From NCBI RefSeq assembly GCF_000092505.1, contig NC_014136.1:930001-994000 (forward strand): a stretch of DNA of 64,000 nucleotides. The letters are read 5' to 3'. The position numbers were made by a program, and so were the translations under genes. The stretch comes from Leuconostoc kimchii IMSNU 11154 (GTDB lineage Bacteria; Bacillota; Bacilli; Lactobacillales; Lactobacillaceae). Below are positions 9,420-17,631 of the stretch, piece after piece; positions within the stretch are counted from its first letter, which is position 1, and the number at the start of each line of letters is the position of its first letter. The notes under the pieces were generated by a model. The model worked only from the letters and a program-made list of their open reading frames with translations, was not told the origin of the DNA and did no database searches.

Positions 9420-10592
9420 ATGGGTGATACATTAAAGAAAACATTATTAGCAACAGCAGCCGGTGTTGCTACACTGGTGGGTGGACATGCAGTGGCCTCA
9501 GCTGATACAGTCGATGTTCAATCAGGTGACACGTTGAGTGGTATTGCTCAAGCAAACAACACAACAGCTGAAGAATTAGCAAAAGCAAATCATATCAGTG
9601 ATAAAAACTTAATTATTGCTGGGCAAAAGTTGACAGTCTCTGCACCGACAGCCACATCGATTTCGGCAGACGGCACGACTTATACAGTGCAAGCAGGCGA
9701 TACGCTATCTAAAGTTGCACAACAAACTGGTATTGATGTGACAACGCTGGTTAGTTTAAATAATTTATCAAGTGATAACTTTGTTTTGGCTGGTCAAGAA
9801 TTGACATTGAAGCAAGCACAAACAGAAACCGTACCAACGGTTACGGCAACTGAACAGCAAGCAGCTACGCCCGCTGCCGCTAATGACAATCAAGTACTGA
9901 CTGAAAAAGTAGCATATATTGCAGCCGCAGATACAGATAAAGATGGCTTTATGTCAGCAGCCGAATATAATACGTACAAGGCAAATGGTGGGGATACAAC
10001 GCCGGCTCCTGAAGCTGCAGCAGCCCCACAAGTGCAAGCACCACAAACCCCACAGTCAACTACGACTGTTCCACAGAATGTTCAATATATTGCAGCCGCA
10101 GATACCAATAAAGATGGTTATATGACGGCCGCGGAATACACAGCCTATCAAGCTAATGGTGGTCAGCAGGCGCAAACAACAACAACGACACAAACACAAG
10201 TGACGCAAGTATCAACAGCCGTAACATCAGCACCTGCAGCTTCTTCAGATGCACAGGCGTTGGTTAATTCTTTGAACGCAAAACGTGCCTCATTAGGTTT
10301 GTCACCAGTATCATTGGATGCTAGTTTGTCAGCCCGTGCGCAAGCCCGTGCACAAAACGCAGCTGCTAATGGTGGTATTCCAACAAATCATTTTTCAACA
10401 AATGGTGAAGTTGTTGCCGTTGGTTTTTCAACAGGTTCTGTTATTGATGCTTGGTTCAATGAAACAAACATGATGACCCCGAACGGACAACCAGGACACC
10501 GTATGTGGGTAGCAAATTCACGTGCATCTGCTGTCGGATTTGGTATTGTTGGTGGTGTTATTGTGGGCGTTTCAGATGCCGGGCAATTTTAA
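9420..10592 (+). CDS. Secreted LysM / EF-hand / CAP-domain protein (copy 1)
   Basis: Secreted wall-associated protein of 390 aa. It has a signal peptide (residues 1-29, VASA-DT) and two LysM modules for peptidoglycan binding (about 30-75 and 84-132: SGDTLSGIAQANN, AGDTLSKVAQQTG). Then come two 12-residue EF-hand calcium loops, DTDKDGFMSAAE and DTNKDGYMTAAE, separated by Ala/Pro/Gln-rich linkers, and a C-terminal CAP/SCP domain (LVNSLNAKRASLGL ... PGHRMWVANSRA). The start follows a TTGGAG site. CAP domains of the YkwD type are often wall-associated but their activity is uncertain. A paralogue lies at 11147. Confidence 0.88.
   Translation: MGDTLKKTLLATAAGVATLVGGHAVASADTVDVQSGDTLSGIAQANNTTAEELAKANHISDKNLIIAGQKLTVSAPTATSISADGTTYTVQAGDTLSKVAQQTGIDVTTLVSLNNLSSDNFVLAGQELTLKQAQTETVPTVTATEQQAATPAAANDNQVLTEKVAYIAAADTDKDGFMSAAEYNTYKANGGDTTPAPEAAAAPQVQAPQTPQSTTTVPQNVQYIAAADTNKDGYMTAAEYTAYQANGGQQAQTTTTTQTQVTQVSTAVTSAPAASSDAQALVNSLNAKRASLGLSPVSLDASLSARAQARAQNAAANGGIPTNHFSTNGEVVAVGFSTGSVIDAWFNETNMMTPNGQPGHRMWVANSRASAVGFGIVGGVIVGVSDAGQF
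9870..10000 (+). repeat. 131-bp identical segment, copy 1
   Basis: Identical base for base to 11765-11895. It encodes the first EF-hand module (AANDNQVLTEKVAYIAA... through YKANGGDTT) in both LysM/CAP genes. Confidence 0.95.
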
Positions 10593-10604
10593 ATTACGAA
10601 GTTT

Positions 10605-10955
10605 ATGATAGATAATTGGTTAGACATTGCATTAGCGCAGTTGGGGAAAAAGTATCGCTCCTCAGGTGCGTTTGTTGCATTTGTAATGAATGCATCGCAA
10701 AAACAACCCGTAAACCAGACTGGTGATTGGTCGTCAGAAATAATTGACTTAACTCATGAGGTTTACCAAATTAGTCCAGTCCCAGAGTCTAGTCCGGGAG
10801 ACTTATTATTTTGGGGTATTGCACAACAACCGTATAGTGTTGGTATTTATGTTGGCGGTGCACATTATATTGCGGTAAATGAAAAAGATGCAACGGTTCA
10901 AGTACAAACTTTAACCCACAATTGGTATCCAACATTTTCAGGTAGTACAAGTTAA
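10605..10955 (+). CDS. Degenerate NlpC/P60-like protein
   Basis: A 116-aa protein that keeps the frame of an NlpC/P60 endopeptidase domain: WLDIALAQLGKKY at the start, GDLLFWG and VGIYVGG. The usual catalytic Cys (DCSGFVQYV) is replaced by Ser in SSGAFVAFV, and the catalytic His (HVGIY) by Ser in SVGIYVG. No signal peptide is visible. It starts 12 bp after the LysM/CAP gene, with a poor Shine-Dalgarno, so it is probably translated from the same message. It is likely a non-catalytic relative; function unknown. Confidence 0.65.
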   Translation: MIDNWLDIALAQLGKKYRSSGAFVAFVMNASQKQPVNQTGDWSSEIIDLTHEVYQISPVPESSPGDLLFWGIAQQPYSVGIYVGGAHYIAVNEKDATVQVQTLTHNWYPTFSGSTS

Positions 10956-10958
10956 TTT

Positions 10959-10975
10959 TGTAATGTAAATGTAAC
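10959..10975 (+). promoter_or_regulatory. WalR-type box, site 1
   Basis: TGTAAT-N5-TGTAAC fits the published WalR/YycF consensus TGTWAH-N5-TGTWAH exactly. It lies 170 bp before the second LysM/CAP gene, a typical WalR target class. Confidence 0.55.
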
Positions 10976-10998
10976 ACACGGCATAAAAAACATTGTTT

Positions 10999-11015
10999 TG
11001 TAACGATAATGTATT
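10999..11015 (+). promoter_or_regulatory. WalR-type box, site 2 (one mismatch)
   Basis: TGTAAC-N5-TGTATT, one base off the WalR consensus in the second half-site, 24 bp downstream of site 1. Confidence 0.35.
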
Positions 11016-11146
11016 TTTGAAAGCAAAGTGACAAAAATATAAAACACGGACGTTATGCTATTTTGATACAATTATCACTGTTGAGGCAAACTCAAATAAC
11101 ATTAACTTACATTTGACCAATTGAATTTTAAGGAGCTACTACTATT

Positions 11147-12382
11147 ATGAAATCATCTACTATTATCAAATCTGCTGTTGCGACGGGTGCATTGGCCGTG
11201 GCTGGTGTTACGACAGTTTCTGCCAACACTGTTACTGTTAAATCAGGTGACACGCTATATAGAATTGCGGCTGAAAATGGCACGAGTGTTGCCGAATTAG
11301 CTAAAGCAAACGGTATTGCTGATGCTAACTTAATTTTCATTGGTCAACAGTTAAATACACAGACTTCAAGTGCCACACCAAAACAAGAATCTTCAACATC
11401 AAATGCTGCGCCAGCAAATAATGGCACATATGCTGTTAAGTCTGGTGACACATTGTACCACATCGCCGCATCAAATGGTGTGTCATTGGCTACCTTAGTT
11501 GCTGCTAATAACATTCAAAATATTAATTATATCTCAGTTGGACAAGTGCTGAATTTGTCAGGTCATACTGCTGCTAATACAACACAAGCACCAGCGGCTT
11601 CTGCACAAACGCAAACGTCATCAGCTGCAACAACAACACCAGCAGCTCCTGCACAAGCACAAACATCATCAGCTGTAACAACAACACCAGTAGCTCCTGA
11701 ACAAGCACAAACATCATCAGCTGCAACAACAGCACCAGTAGTTCCTGTACAACAGACACCTGCACCCGCTGCCGCTAATGACAATCAAGTACTGACTGAA
11801 AAAGTAGCATATATTGCAGCCGCAGATACAGATAAAGATGGCTTTATGTCAGCAGCCGAATATAATACGTACAAGGCAAATGGTGGGGATACAACACCGG
11901 CTCCAAAAGTAGCCCCACAAGTGCAACCAGCACAAGCTGCGCAACCAACATCAACACCTGCAGCAGCTCCTGCACAAGTGACACCTACAGCTAATACAGC
12001 AGCTGCGACACCAGCGAGCGTCGCTCCAGTAGCTAACTCAACAGCACAGACTTTGTTGAACTCGCTTAACGCTAAGCGTGCAGCATTAGGTTTGTCACAA
12101 GTGACTTTGGATGCGGGCTTGACAGCCCGTGCACAAGCTCGTGCAGCTAATGCTGTTGCTAATGGTGGCTTGCCAACAAATCACTTTGCAACTAATGGTG
12201 AAGTTGTTGCTATTGGTTGGGGATTAGGTCAAGTTATTGATGCATGGTACAACGAAACAAATATGGTAACTAATGGTACACCGGGCCACCGTATGTGGGT
12301 TGCCAATGCAAATGCAACTTCTGTTGGTTTTGGTATCGTAGGTGGTACAATTGTTGCCGAGTCAAATGTTGGACAATACTAA
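11147..12382 (+). CDS. Secreted LysM / EF-hand / CAP-domain protein (copy 2)
   Basis: Paralogue of the 9420 gene, 411 aa. Signal peptide (1-26, VSA-NT), two LysM modules (about 27-70 and 85-130: SGDTLYRIAAENG, SGDTLYHIAASNG), a Thr/Ala/Pro/Gln linker with three 16-residue repeats, one EF-hand loop DTDKDGFMSAAE, and a C-terminal CAP domain (LLNSLNAKRAALGL ... GHRMWVANANA). The start follows an AAGGAG site. Two WalR-type boxes lie upstream. It has one EF-hand where copy 1 has two. Likely a wall-bound autolysin-type or structural protein; the activity is not shown by sequence. Confidence 0.88.
   Translation: MKSSTIIKSAVATGALAVAGVTTVSANTVTVKSGDTLYRIAAENGTSVAELAKANGIADANLIFIGQQLNTQTSSATPKQESSTSNAAPANNGTYAVKSGDTLYHIAASNGVSLATLVAANNIQNINYISVGQVLNLSGHTAANTTQAPAASAQTQTSSAATTTPAAPAQAQTSSAVTTTPVAPEQAQTSSAATTAPVVPVQQTPAPAAANDNQVLTEKVAYIAAADTDKDGFMSAAEYNTYKANGGDTTPAPKVAPQVQPAQAAQPTSTPAAAPAQVTPTANTAAATPASVAPVANSTAQTLLNSLNAKRAALGLSQVTLDAGLTARAQARAANAVANGGLPTNHFATNGEVVAIGWGLGQVIDAWYNETNMVTNGTPGHRMWVANANATSVGFGIVGGTIVAESNVGQY
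11603..11746 (+). repeat. Three tandem 48-bp repeats in the linker
   Basis: Three adjacent 48-bp units (11603, 11651, 11699) encode AQTQTSSAATTTPAAP-like 16-residue linker repeats. A few substitutions separate the units. Confidence 0.85.
11765..11895 (+). repeat. 131-bp identical segment, copy 2
   Basis: Identical to 9870-10000. Sequence on both sides diverges at once, including the third-codon positions. Confidence 0.95.
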
Positions 12383-12393
12383 TAATTTTTTTA

Positions 12394-12417
12394 AAACGTC
12401 CACGAGGCGTTTTTTTA
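12394..12417 (+). terminator. Terminator after LysM/CAP gene 2
   Basis: Short stem AAACGTC/GGCGTTT followed by a T run. The stem is weak but the U tract is good. Confidence 0.6.
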
Positions 12418-12449
12418 TTTTGTATAATAGTATTAGAGGATAATATTTT

Positions 12450-13703
12450 ATGACGTTACAGTTTATCGAATTATCAACTGAATCATACGCTGATTTTGAA
12501 TCAAAACATGTACTTGGCACGTACACGCAATCAATTGCGCAGTATCAACTATTGTTGAAACGCGGACATAAGGCATTCTTAGTGGGGGTGACTGATAACA
12601 ATGGCGTTGTGGCTGCAGCGTTAGTCACTACTGAAATAACAAGGTTAGGTCCTGCTTTTTTGTTTGATCGCGGACCGCTTTTAGATTTTCATAATAAAAG
12701 GTTGTTGAATTTTTTTGTCAATGAATCGCGTAAATTTGCGAAACAGCATGGCGCTTTGTACATGAAATGGGAACCGAATGTCACTTATGTTAAGACAGAT
12801 AATAAGGGAAATTTACTTGAGGTACCAAATGATAATTTCCTGAGTCTAATGGTGCAACAGAATTTTGAACATGAGCCCTTTGAGTTTGGTATGTCAACAA
12901 CAGGGTCACCAAGTTGGGAGTACGTGAAAAACTTATCTGGGTTGGTGGATAGTCAATCAATCGATAAAACATACAGTAAAAACGTCCAATATTACTTGAA
13001 AAAAAATAAGCAATTTGGTATTCAATTACGGCAGTTGTCACGAAAAGACTTACCGAGTTTCAAAAAACTAACACAGAAAACAGCTGAACGATTAAATTAT
13101 CATGACAAGAGTCTCGATTTCTATGAAACAGTTTATGATACATATGGTGATCAGGCAACGTTTGTTTTTGCTGAACTTAATTTTGAAAAGTATATTACGT
13201 CTGAAAATCAAAAAATTATTGCTTTGGATCAAAAGTTGGCTAAGTTACAAGAAAAAATCGATAAATACCCTAAGTTAGAAAAATTCAAACGACAATATTT
13301 CGAATTTGATGATCAAAAAAAACATCATGTTAAGCGTAGTAACGTAGCGACAACACAAATGGCTGATGCTGGTATAAATGTTGTGACGGTAGCTGGTGCT
13401 TTGTTTATTGAACAACCACAAGAGGTAACTTATTTATATTCAGGTACTTATGAAGAATATATGGCATATTACGGGCCTTACCAAATTCAAGACATGATGA
13501 TTAAAAAAGCGGCAAATGATGGCATTAAGCAGTATAATTTTTATGGTATTTCGGGACGTTTTGACGGTTCAGATGGTGTATTAGGATTTAAAACTGCTTT
13601 TGAAGGTGAGGCACGTCAATTGGTTGGACAATTTATACTGCCAGTCAAGCCACTGAAATATAAAATATATCGTTTGTTAAAAAAAATAACTGGTAGAAAC
13701 TAG
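12450..13703 (+). CDS. FemABX-family peptidoglycan bridge aminoacyltransferase
   Basis: FemX/MurM-type enzyme, 417 aa, which uses aminoacyl-tRNA to add residues of the interpeptide bridge to the lysine of lipid II at the inner face of the membrane. It shows two GNAT-like halves, the family segment DQKLAKLQEKIDKYPK (the coiled-coil arm between them) and the C-terminal NFYGISGRFDGSDGVLGFK motif. The amino acid it adds cannot be read from the sequence; Leuconostoc bridges commonly contain Ala and Ser. It has its own TATAAT-like -10 upstream and an AGAGG site. Confidence 0.88.
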   Translation: MTLQFIELSTESYADFESKHVLGTYTQSIAQYQLLLKRGHKAFLVGVTDNNGVVAAALVTTEITRLGPAFLFDRGPLLDFHNKRLLNFFVNESRKFAKQHGALYMKWEPNVTYVKTDNKGNLLEVPNDNFLSLMVQQNFEHEPFEFGMSTTGSPSWEYVKNLSGLVDSQSIDKTYSKNVQYYLKKNKQFGIQLRQLSRKDLPSFKKLTQKTAERLNYHDKSLDFYETVYDTYGDQATFVFAELNFEKYITSENQKIIALDQKLAKLQEKIDKYPKLEKFKRQYFEFDDQKKHHVKRSNVATTQMADAGINVVTVAGALFIEQPQEVTYLYSGTYEEYMAYYGPYQIQDMMIKKAANDGIKQYNFYGISGRFDGSDGVLGFKTAFEGEARQLVGQFILPVKPLKYKIYRLLKKITGRN

Positions 13704-13769
13704 TCGTTAATACGTCACAACCCGTTTAAATTTTAATGGTATAATATTTAATATTGAACGGGGGTAATC

Positions 13770-14942
13770 ATGGATAACCAAGGTACGAGTCGCACAGCGC
13801 GGCGCACACAAAACGATATGGGCCGGAAGCAACCACGGGACCCAAGACCACCACGCAAGCGTCGCAAGATTTGGCGGTGGCTCTTTATGATTATCATCAT
13901 ACTGATTATTATTCTTGGTGTTGTTTTTGCCAAGGCACTCAGTAATGTACACAAATCAGTTGATAATATGCAACGAAGCGCTAATATAACAAAAGCACGT
14001 GATGTCAAACAGGTTATAAAAGAGGGAAAACCGTTTTCTGTGTTGGTTTTAGGTACTGATACTGGGGCACTGCGAAGGGATCGTACAGGGCTAACGGATT
14101 CGATGATGTTAATTACGATTAATCCGAAGTCAAAGACGACAACAATGATGTCAATCCCACGTGATATTATGATGGCCATTTCTGGTGCTGAAAATACATT
14201 TCCGCAAAAACTTAACGCCGCTTTCCCAATTGCAGGAGTTGGCGCAGCAATGTTAACTTTACAGAATTATCTCAATGTGCCAATTGATTTTTATGTTTTG
14301 GCTAATATGGGCGGACTAGAAAAACTAATTGATCAAGTTGGTGGTGTGAAAGTTGCATCGCCATTGACTTTTACTTATACGCCAGAGGCTGATACAACGC
14401 CAGAAACGTATAAATTTGTTAAAGGGCAAGAGCAGTTTGAATATGCTAAGGATGGCAAAAATTTTAAAACATTTACAACAATGAATGGTAATGCTGCGTT
14501 GTCATTTTCACGCATGCGCTATGATGATCCACAGGGTGATTATGGTCGTCAGTTACGTCAACGTTTAGTTCTAAAAGCTTTGTTAAAAAAATCTGCTAGC
14601 ATTTCGACGTTATTCAATTCTAAGTTTATGGCATCTATTTCAAAAAATGTTGAAACAGATATGAATTATAATGAGATGATGAATGTTGGTAAAAAGTATA
14701 TGTCTGCTACAAAACATCAAGAATCCGATTACTTACATGGGGTTGGGGATATGTATGATGGTGTGAGTTATCAGATGGTGCCAGAATCTGAAAAACAACG
14801 TGTGACCAATAAATTACGTGAATCACTTACCTTAACAAGTAAGAAGACAGGGACACAATTTGGAAGTGCTGTACCGACATTGTCATATGGTGTAGCGGAA
14901 ACAAATCTAAATACAATTAATGAAACTTTAGATCCACAATAG
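13770..14942 (+). CDS. LytR-CpsA-Psr (LCP) family wall-polymer ligase
   Basis: Membrane-anchored enzyme expected to attach teichoic acid or capsule polymers from undecaprenyl carriers to peptidoglycan. A basic cytoplasmic tail (1-35) is followed by one TM helix (about 36-55). The LCP domain has VLVLGTDTGALRRDRTGLTDSMML (Asp and Arg of the active site), SIPRDIMM and, near residue 250, SFSRMRYDDPQGDYGRQLRQ. The length of 390 aa is normal. Start chosen after a GGGGG site. A strong terminator follows. Confidence 0.93.
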   Translation: MDNQGTSRTARRTQNDMGRKQPRDPRPPRKRRKIWRWLFMIIIILIIILGVVFAKALSNVHKSVDNMQRSANITKARDVKQVIKEGKPFSVLVLGTDTGALRRDRTGLTDSMMLITINPKSKTTTMMSIPRDIMMAISGAENTFPQKLNAAFPIAGVGAAMLTLQNYLNVPIDFYVLANMGGLEKLIDQVGGVKVASPLTFTYTPEADTTPETYKFVKGQEQFEYAKDGKNFKTFTTMNGNAALSFSRMRYDDPQGDYGRQLRQRLVLKALLKKSASISTLFNSKFMASISKNVETDMNYNEMMNVGKKYMSATKHQESDYLHGVGDMYDGVSYQMVPESEKQRVTNKLRESLTLTSKKTGTQFGSAVPTLSYGVAETNLNTINETLDPQ

Positions 14943-14961
14943 AGATGAGTTTGTTGCAGAT

Positions 14962-14996
14962 AAAAAGCCAGTCACTTTCATGTGACTGGCTTTTTA
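14962..14996 (+). terminator. Terminator after the LCP gene
   Basis: Stem AAAAAGCCAGTCAC/GTGACTGGCTTTTT with a short loop, a very strong intrinsic terminator. Confidence 0.9.
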
Positions 14997-15032
14997 CATT
15001 TTCTAGATACAAAATTGACAGGAGGAAAACAT

Positions 15033-16082
15033 ATTAAGTTTACACTGAAAGTATTGAAAGAGGAATGGGGTATAGCACGTATGCAGTTGACAGGTAATCA
15101 AGTTCATCAAAATCAAGTTGATATTAATGAACAAAGGCAAAATGCATCTTTTCGAACCACTGATGGCGAAAAAAGAGTTGTTTTGATTTTACTAGGCGTG
15201 GGCATTTTATCGTTGTTAATTGCAACGTTTTTTGACAGAAATGTGACGCAAGCTGTGATGAATCAAAATTCTATTTTTGGCAATATTTTTCAAAACTACG
15301 CCGACCAAGGTGCACAAGTTGTGGCTTTTGTGTCTGCTGAGGTGATTGCTTGGTATATTTGGCGCCGTATAAATGACCAAGGTCTGAGGTACATAATGAC
15401 TGGCGCGGCATTATTGCTAGCTTTTAATCAGTTATTGTCGTTACTACAAGATGCGCTAAGTTATACATTTTCAATGTTAAATAATTTATCAAAGGGTATA
15501 CCGATGGGTGTAGCAAATAATACGGCTGCAGTTCAAAATTACCCAGAAATATTACGTTGGCTTTTAGCATTTGTAGCTATGATTATATTGTCTGCTATAT
15601 TTGCTAATTGGTTTAGTAAAATATCTGATGCAGATGTTAATTATTTAATTGTCGTTGCCGTTGTTGGGATTGCAACAGTATTTGTTGCTCAGTTGATGAT
15701 TGGTGACATGAAAGCGTTATGGGGACGTTTTAGGCCATATGAAATGACTACCGTATCGGGACAAACCATGAGTGAATTTACGCCTTGGTATCATATGAAT
15801 GGTATTAATGGTCATAATTCTTTTCCTTCGGGTCATACGATGTCAGGTTGGCTGTTCTTATATTTGGCACTCTTCGTTCCACGACGTCATGTTACTACGC
15901 AAAAGAAGATGGTTATATTTGGTCTAGCGATGGGTATTTTGACAGCTATGAGCCGTGTTAGAATTGGTGCACATTGGTTGAGTGATGTGACAGTATCAAG
16001 TATTTTAGTTGGCTTGTTAATCTTTGCTGCTAGTCGTTTGATTGGTGCTCACTTTGTTGAAAACGCTGAACAGCAATCTTAG
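15033..16082 (+). CDS. PAP2-family membrane phosphatase
   Basis: Integral membrane phosphatase with the three PAP2 motifs: K-x6-RP as KALWGRFRP, PSGH as SFPSGHTM, and SR-x5-H-x3-D as SRVRIGAHWLSD. Such proteins dephosphorylate undecaprenyl-PP or phosphatidyl-glycerol-phosphate type lipids. About 30 polar residues precede the first of ~6 TM helices. The open frame extends upstream into the LCP terminator, so a GTG there (14982) is not credible. The best ribosome site, AGGAGG at 15020-15025, is spaced 7 nt from an in-frame ATT at 15033; the first ATG is 15081. Substrate unknown. Confidence 0.8.
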   Translation: MKFTLKVLKEEWGIARMQLTGNQVHQNQVDINEQRQNASFRTTDGEKRVVLILLGVGILSLLIATFFDRNVTQAVMNQNSIFGNIFQNYADQGAQVVAFVSAEVIAWYIWRRINDQGLRYIMTGAALLLAFNQLLSLLQDALSYTFSMLNNLSKGIPMGVANNTAAVQNYPEILRWLLAFVAMIILSAIFANWFSKISDADVNYLIVVAVVGIATVFVAQLMIGDMKALWGRFRPYEMTTVSGQTMSEFTPWYHMNGINGHNSFPSGHTMSGWLFLYLALFVPRRHVTTQKKMVIFGLAMGILTAMSRVRIGAHWLSDVTVSSILVGLLIFAASRLIGAHFVENAEQQS

Positions 16083-16198
16083 AATTAGTGTGCGTGCATT
16101 AATGCTTTTCGGTGAAAAGGCAATGCAAGTAAGGTTTGCACCTTAAATAAGAATGAATATAATATTTTTGGAGACAAAGCGCAATAGGCTGTTATGGT

Positions 16199-16237
16199 AA
16201 AAACGCTCAAAATCAGTTTTCTGATTTTGAGCGTTTC
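16199..16237 (-). terminator. Terminator of the DUF454 gene (both directions possible)
   Basis: Perfect inverted repeat AAACGCTCAAAATCAG/CTGATTTTGAGCGTTT. Its 5' arm overlaps the last codons of the minus-strand gene. A T run follows on the minus strand. Confidence 0.8.
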
Positions 16238-16626
16238 GTGTTTTGTGTAAACGGGATACCGTCACGCCATAAATAGCCGTGATAGTAGCTTTCCATGGCA
16301 ATAATTTGAGATAGCGAAGTCAATGGCAGTATGCACCTTAACCATAGCATATCTGTTTTGAAAAAGGGAATAGCCATCATCAAAGCAGTGATCAAATAAA
16401 TCACAATACGTCCTTTGAATGATAATTTACGTTCAAAAACAGCCTCATCAACATATATTATATAGTAACGATTATGATGAAGCCAATTTTCCAAACGTGG
16501 AGAAGATTTTGACCATAAAATAGTTGTTAGTACGTAAAAAACCGTAGTTGGTAATCCAGGAATCCAAATTGCAATGGTACCGATCGTAAAACTAATTAGA
16601 CCAAGTAAGATGTAAATTATTTTCAT
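16213..16626 (-). CDS. DUF454 (YbaN-like) membrane protein
   Basis: A 137-aa protein with three to four hydrophobic helices and the YbaN/DUF454 pattern: LGxISFTIGTIAIWIPGLPTTVFYVL, then SSPRLENWLHHNRYY, and a central basic FKGR before the next helices. The function of the family is unknown. It is the only minus-strand gene in this part and is read toward the PAP2 gene. Confidence 0.8.
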   Translation of the reverse strand: MKIIYILLGLISFTIGTIAIWIPGLPTTVFYVLTTILWSKSSPRLENWLHHNRYYIIYVDEAVFERKLSFKGRIVIYLITALMMAIPFFKTDMLWLRCILPLTSLSQIIAMESYYHGYLWRDGIPFTQNTKRSKSEN

Positions 16627-16710
16627 AATGATATTGTAACATGTTTTAATACCCGTATGACGGCTTTTTTGATATACTAGTAAGTAATAAATAACATCTA
16701 GGATGCCAAA

Positions 16711-17631
16711 ATGAGCTATTTAGCAATTGTCGATCTCGGTAGTAATTCAGCTCGCATGGTGGTTGAAGAATTACATGATGATGGCACGTACACGGAAATA
16801 GTCCGTGAAAAACAAGATACACGTATCGCGCAAAACATGGGTCCAGAACTGACTTTAAAAGAAGAACCCATTGCTCGTACGATTGAAACTCTGAAATATT
16901 TCCAAACGAAATATGTTGATTTCAATCCTACATTACGCGCCATTACAACAGCAGCTGTACGAATGGCACGTAATCAGGAGGCATTTTTAGCTCGCGTTGA
17001 AGCGGAAACGGGCATTGTATTTCAAGTGTTGTCTGGTAAAGAAGAGGCCTATTATGATTATCTTGGTGTTGTCTCAACGTTGACTATTACCGATGCAGTT
17101 ATTTTAGACACTGGTGGGGCATCAGTTGAGCTGATTGCAATGCGTGATGGTAAAAACACTGCTGATGTTAGTCTGCCTTTTGGGGCAGTATCATTATCAG
17201 AACGTTTCAAATTAGCAAATAATGTTAACCCACTAGATATTGAAAATGCCTGTCAAAACATTTTTAAACAGTATCAGACGTTATCGTGGTTATCTGAACA
17301 ACGTGGGTTACCGGTAGTATTATTGGGCGGCGCGAATCGTTCTTTAGCTCGTATGGGACGAACAGCTTTAGGCAAAGTGGCTGTCAATAACTTTCATGGG
17401 TTTAACATGACAATTGATAGAGTTAGTACGATTTTTGACAAAATCAGTCACATGACACGAGCACAGAGGGAAAATGTTGCCGGTCTTGAAATTGCACGTG
17501 CGGACATTATTATTAGTGGCTTATTACCCTTACTAACGCTTATGCGTATCATTGATGCACCAGAAGTGATTTTTTCAGAAAGCGGCGTACGTGAAGGCTT
17601 GATTGCCGAAACGATAAAAAATAATGACTAA
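16711..17631 (+). CDS. ppx: Ppx/GppA-family phosphatase (exopolyphosphatase-like)
   Basis: ASKHA-fold enzyme of 306 aa expected to hydrolyse polyphosphate or pppGpp. The first phosphate loop is IVDLGSNSARMVV near the start, TTAAVRMARN is the next motif, the second loop is LDTGGASVEL and the third is LLGGANRSLARMG. It is shorter than E. coli Ppx because it lacks the C-terminal HD-like domain, as many Firmicutes forms do. It overlaps mvaA by 8 bp, so the two are probably cotranscribed. Ppx versus GppA cannot be separated from sequence. Confidence 0.88.
   Translation: MSYLAIVDLGSNSARMVVEELHDDGTYTEIVREKQDTRIAQNMGPELTLKEEPIARTIETLKYFQTKYVDFNPTLRAITTAAVRMARNQEAFLARVEAETGIVFQVLSGKEEAYYDYLGVVSTLTITDAVILDTGGASVELIAMRDGKNTADVSLPFGAVSLSERFKLANNVNPLDIENACQNIFKQYQTLSWLSEQRGLPVVLLGGANRSLARMGRTALGKVAVNNFHGFNMTIDRVSTIFDKISHMTRAQRENVAGLEIARADIIISGLLPLLTLMRIIDAPEVIFSESGVREGLIAETIKNND

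Noticed and set aside
14982..15032. GTG start of the PAP2 gene at 14982
   Set aside because: It falls inside the strong terminator of the LCP gene and has no ribosome site.
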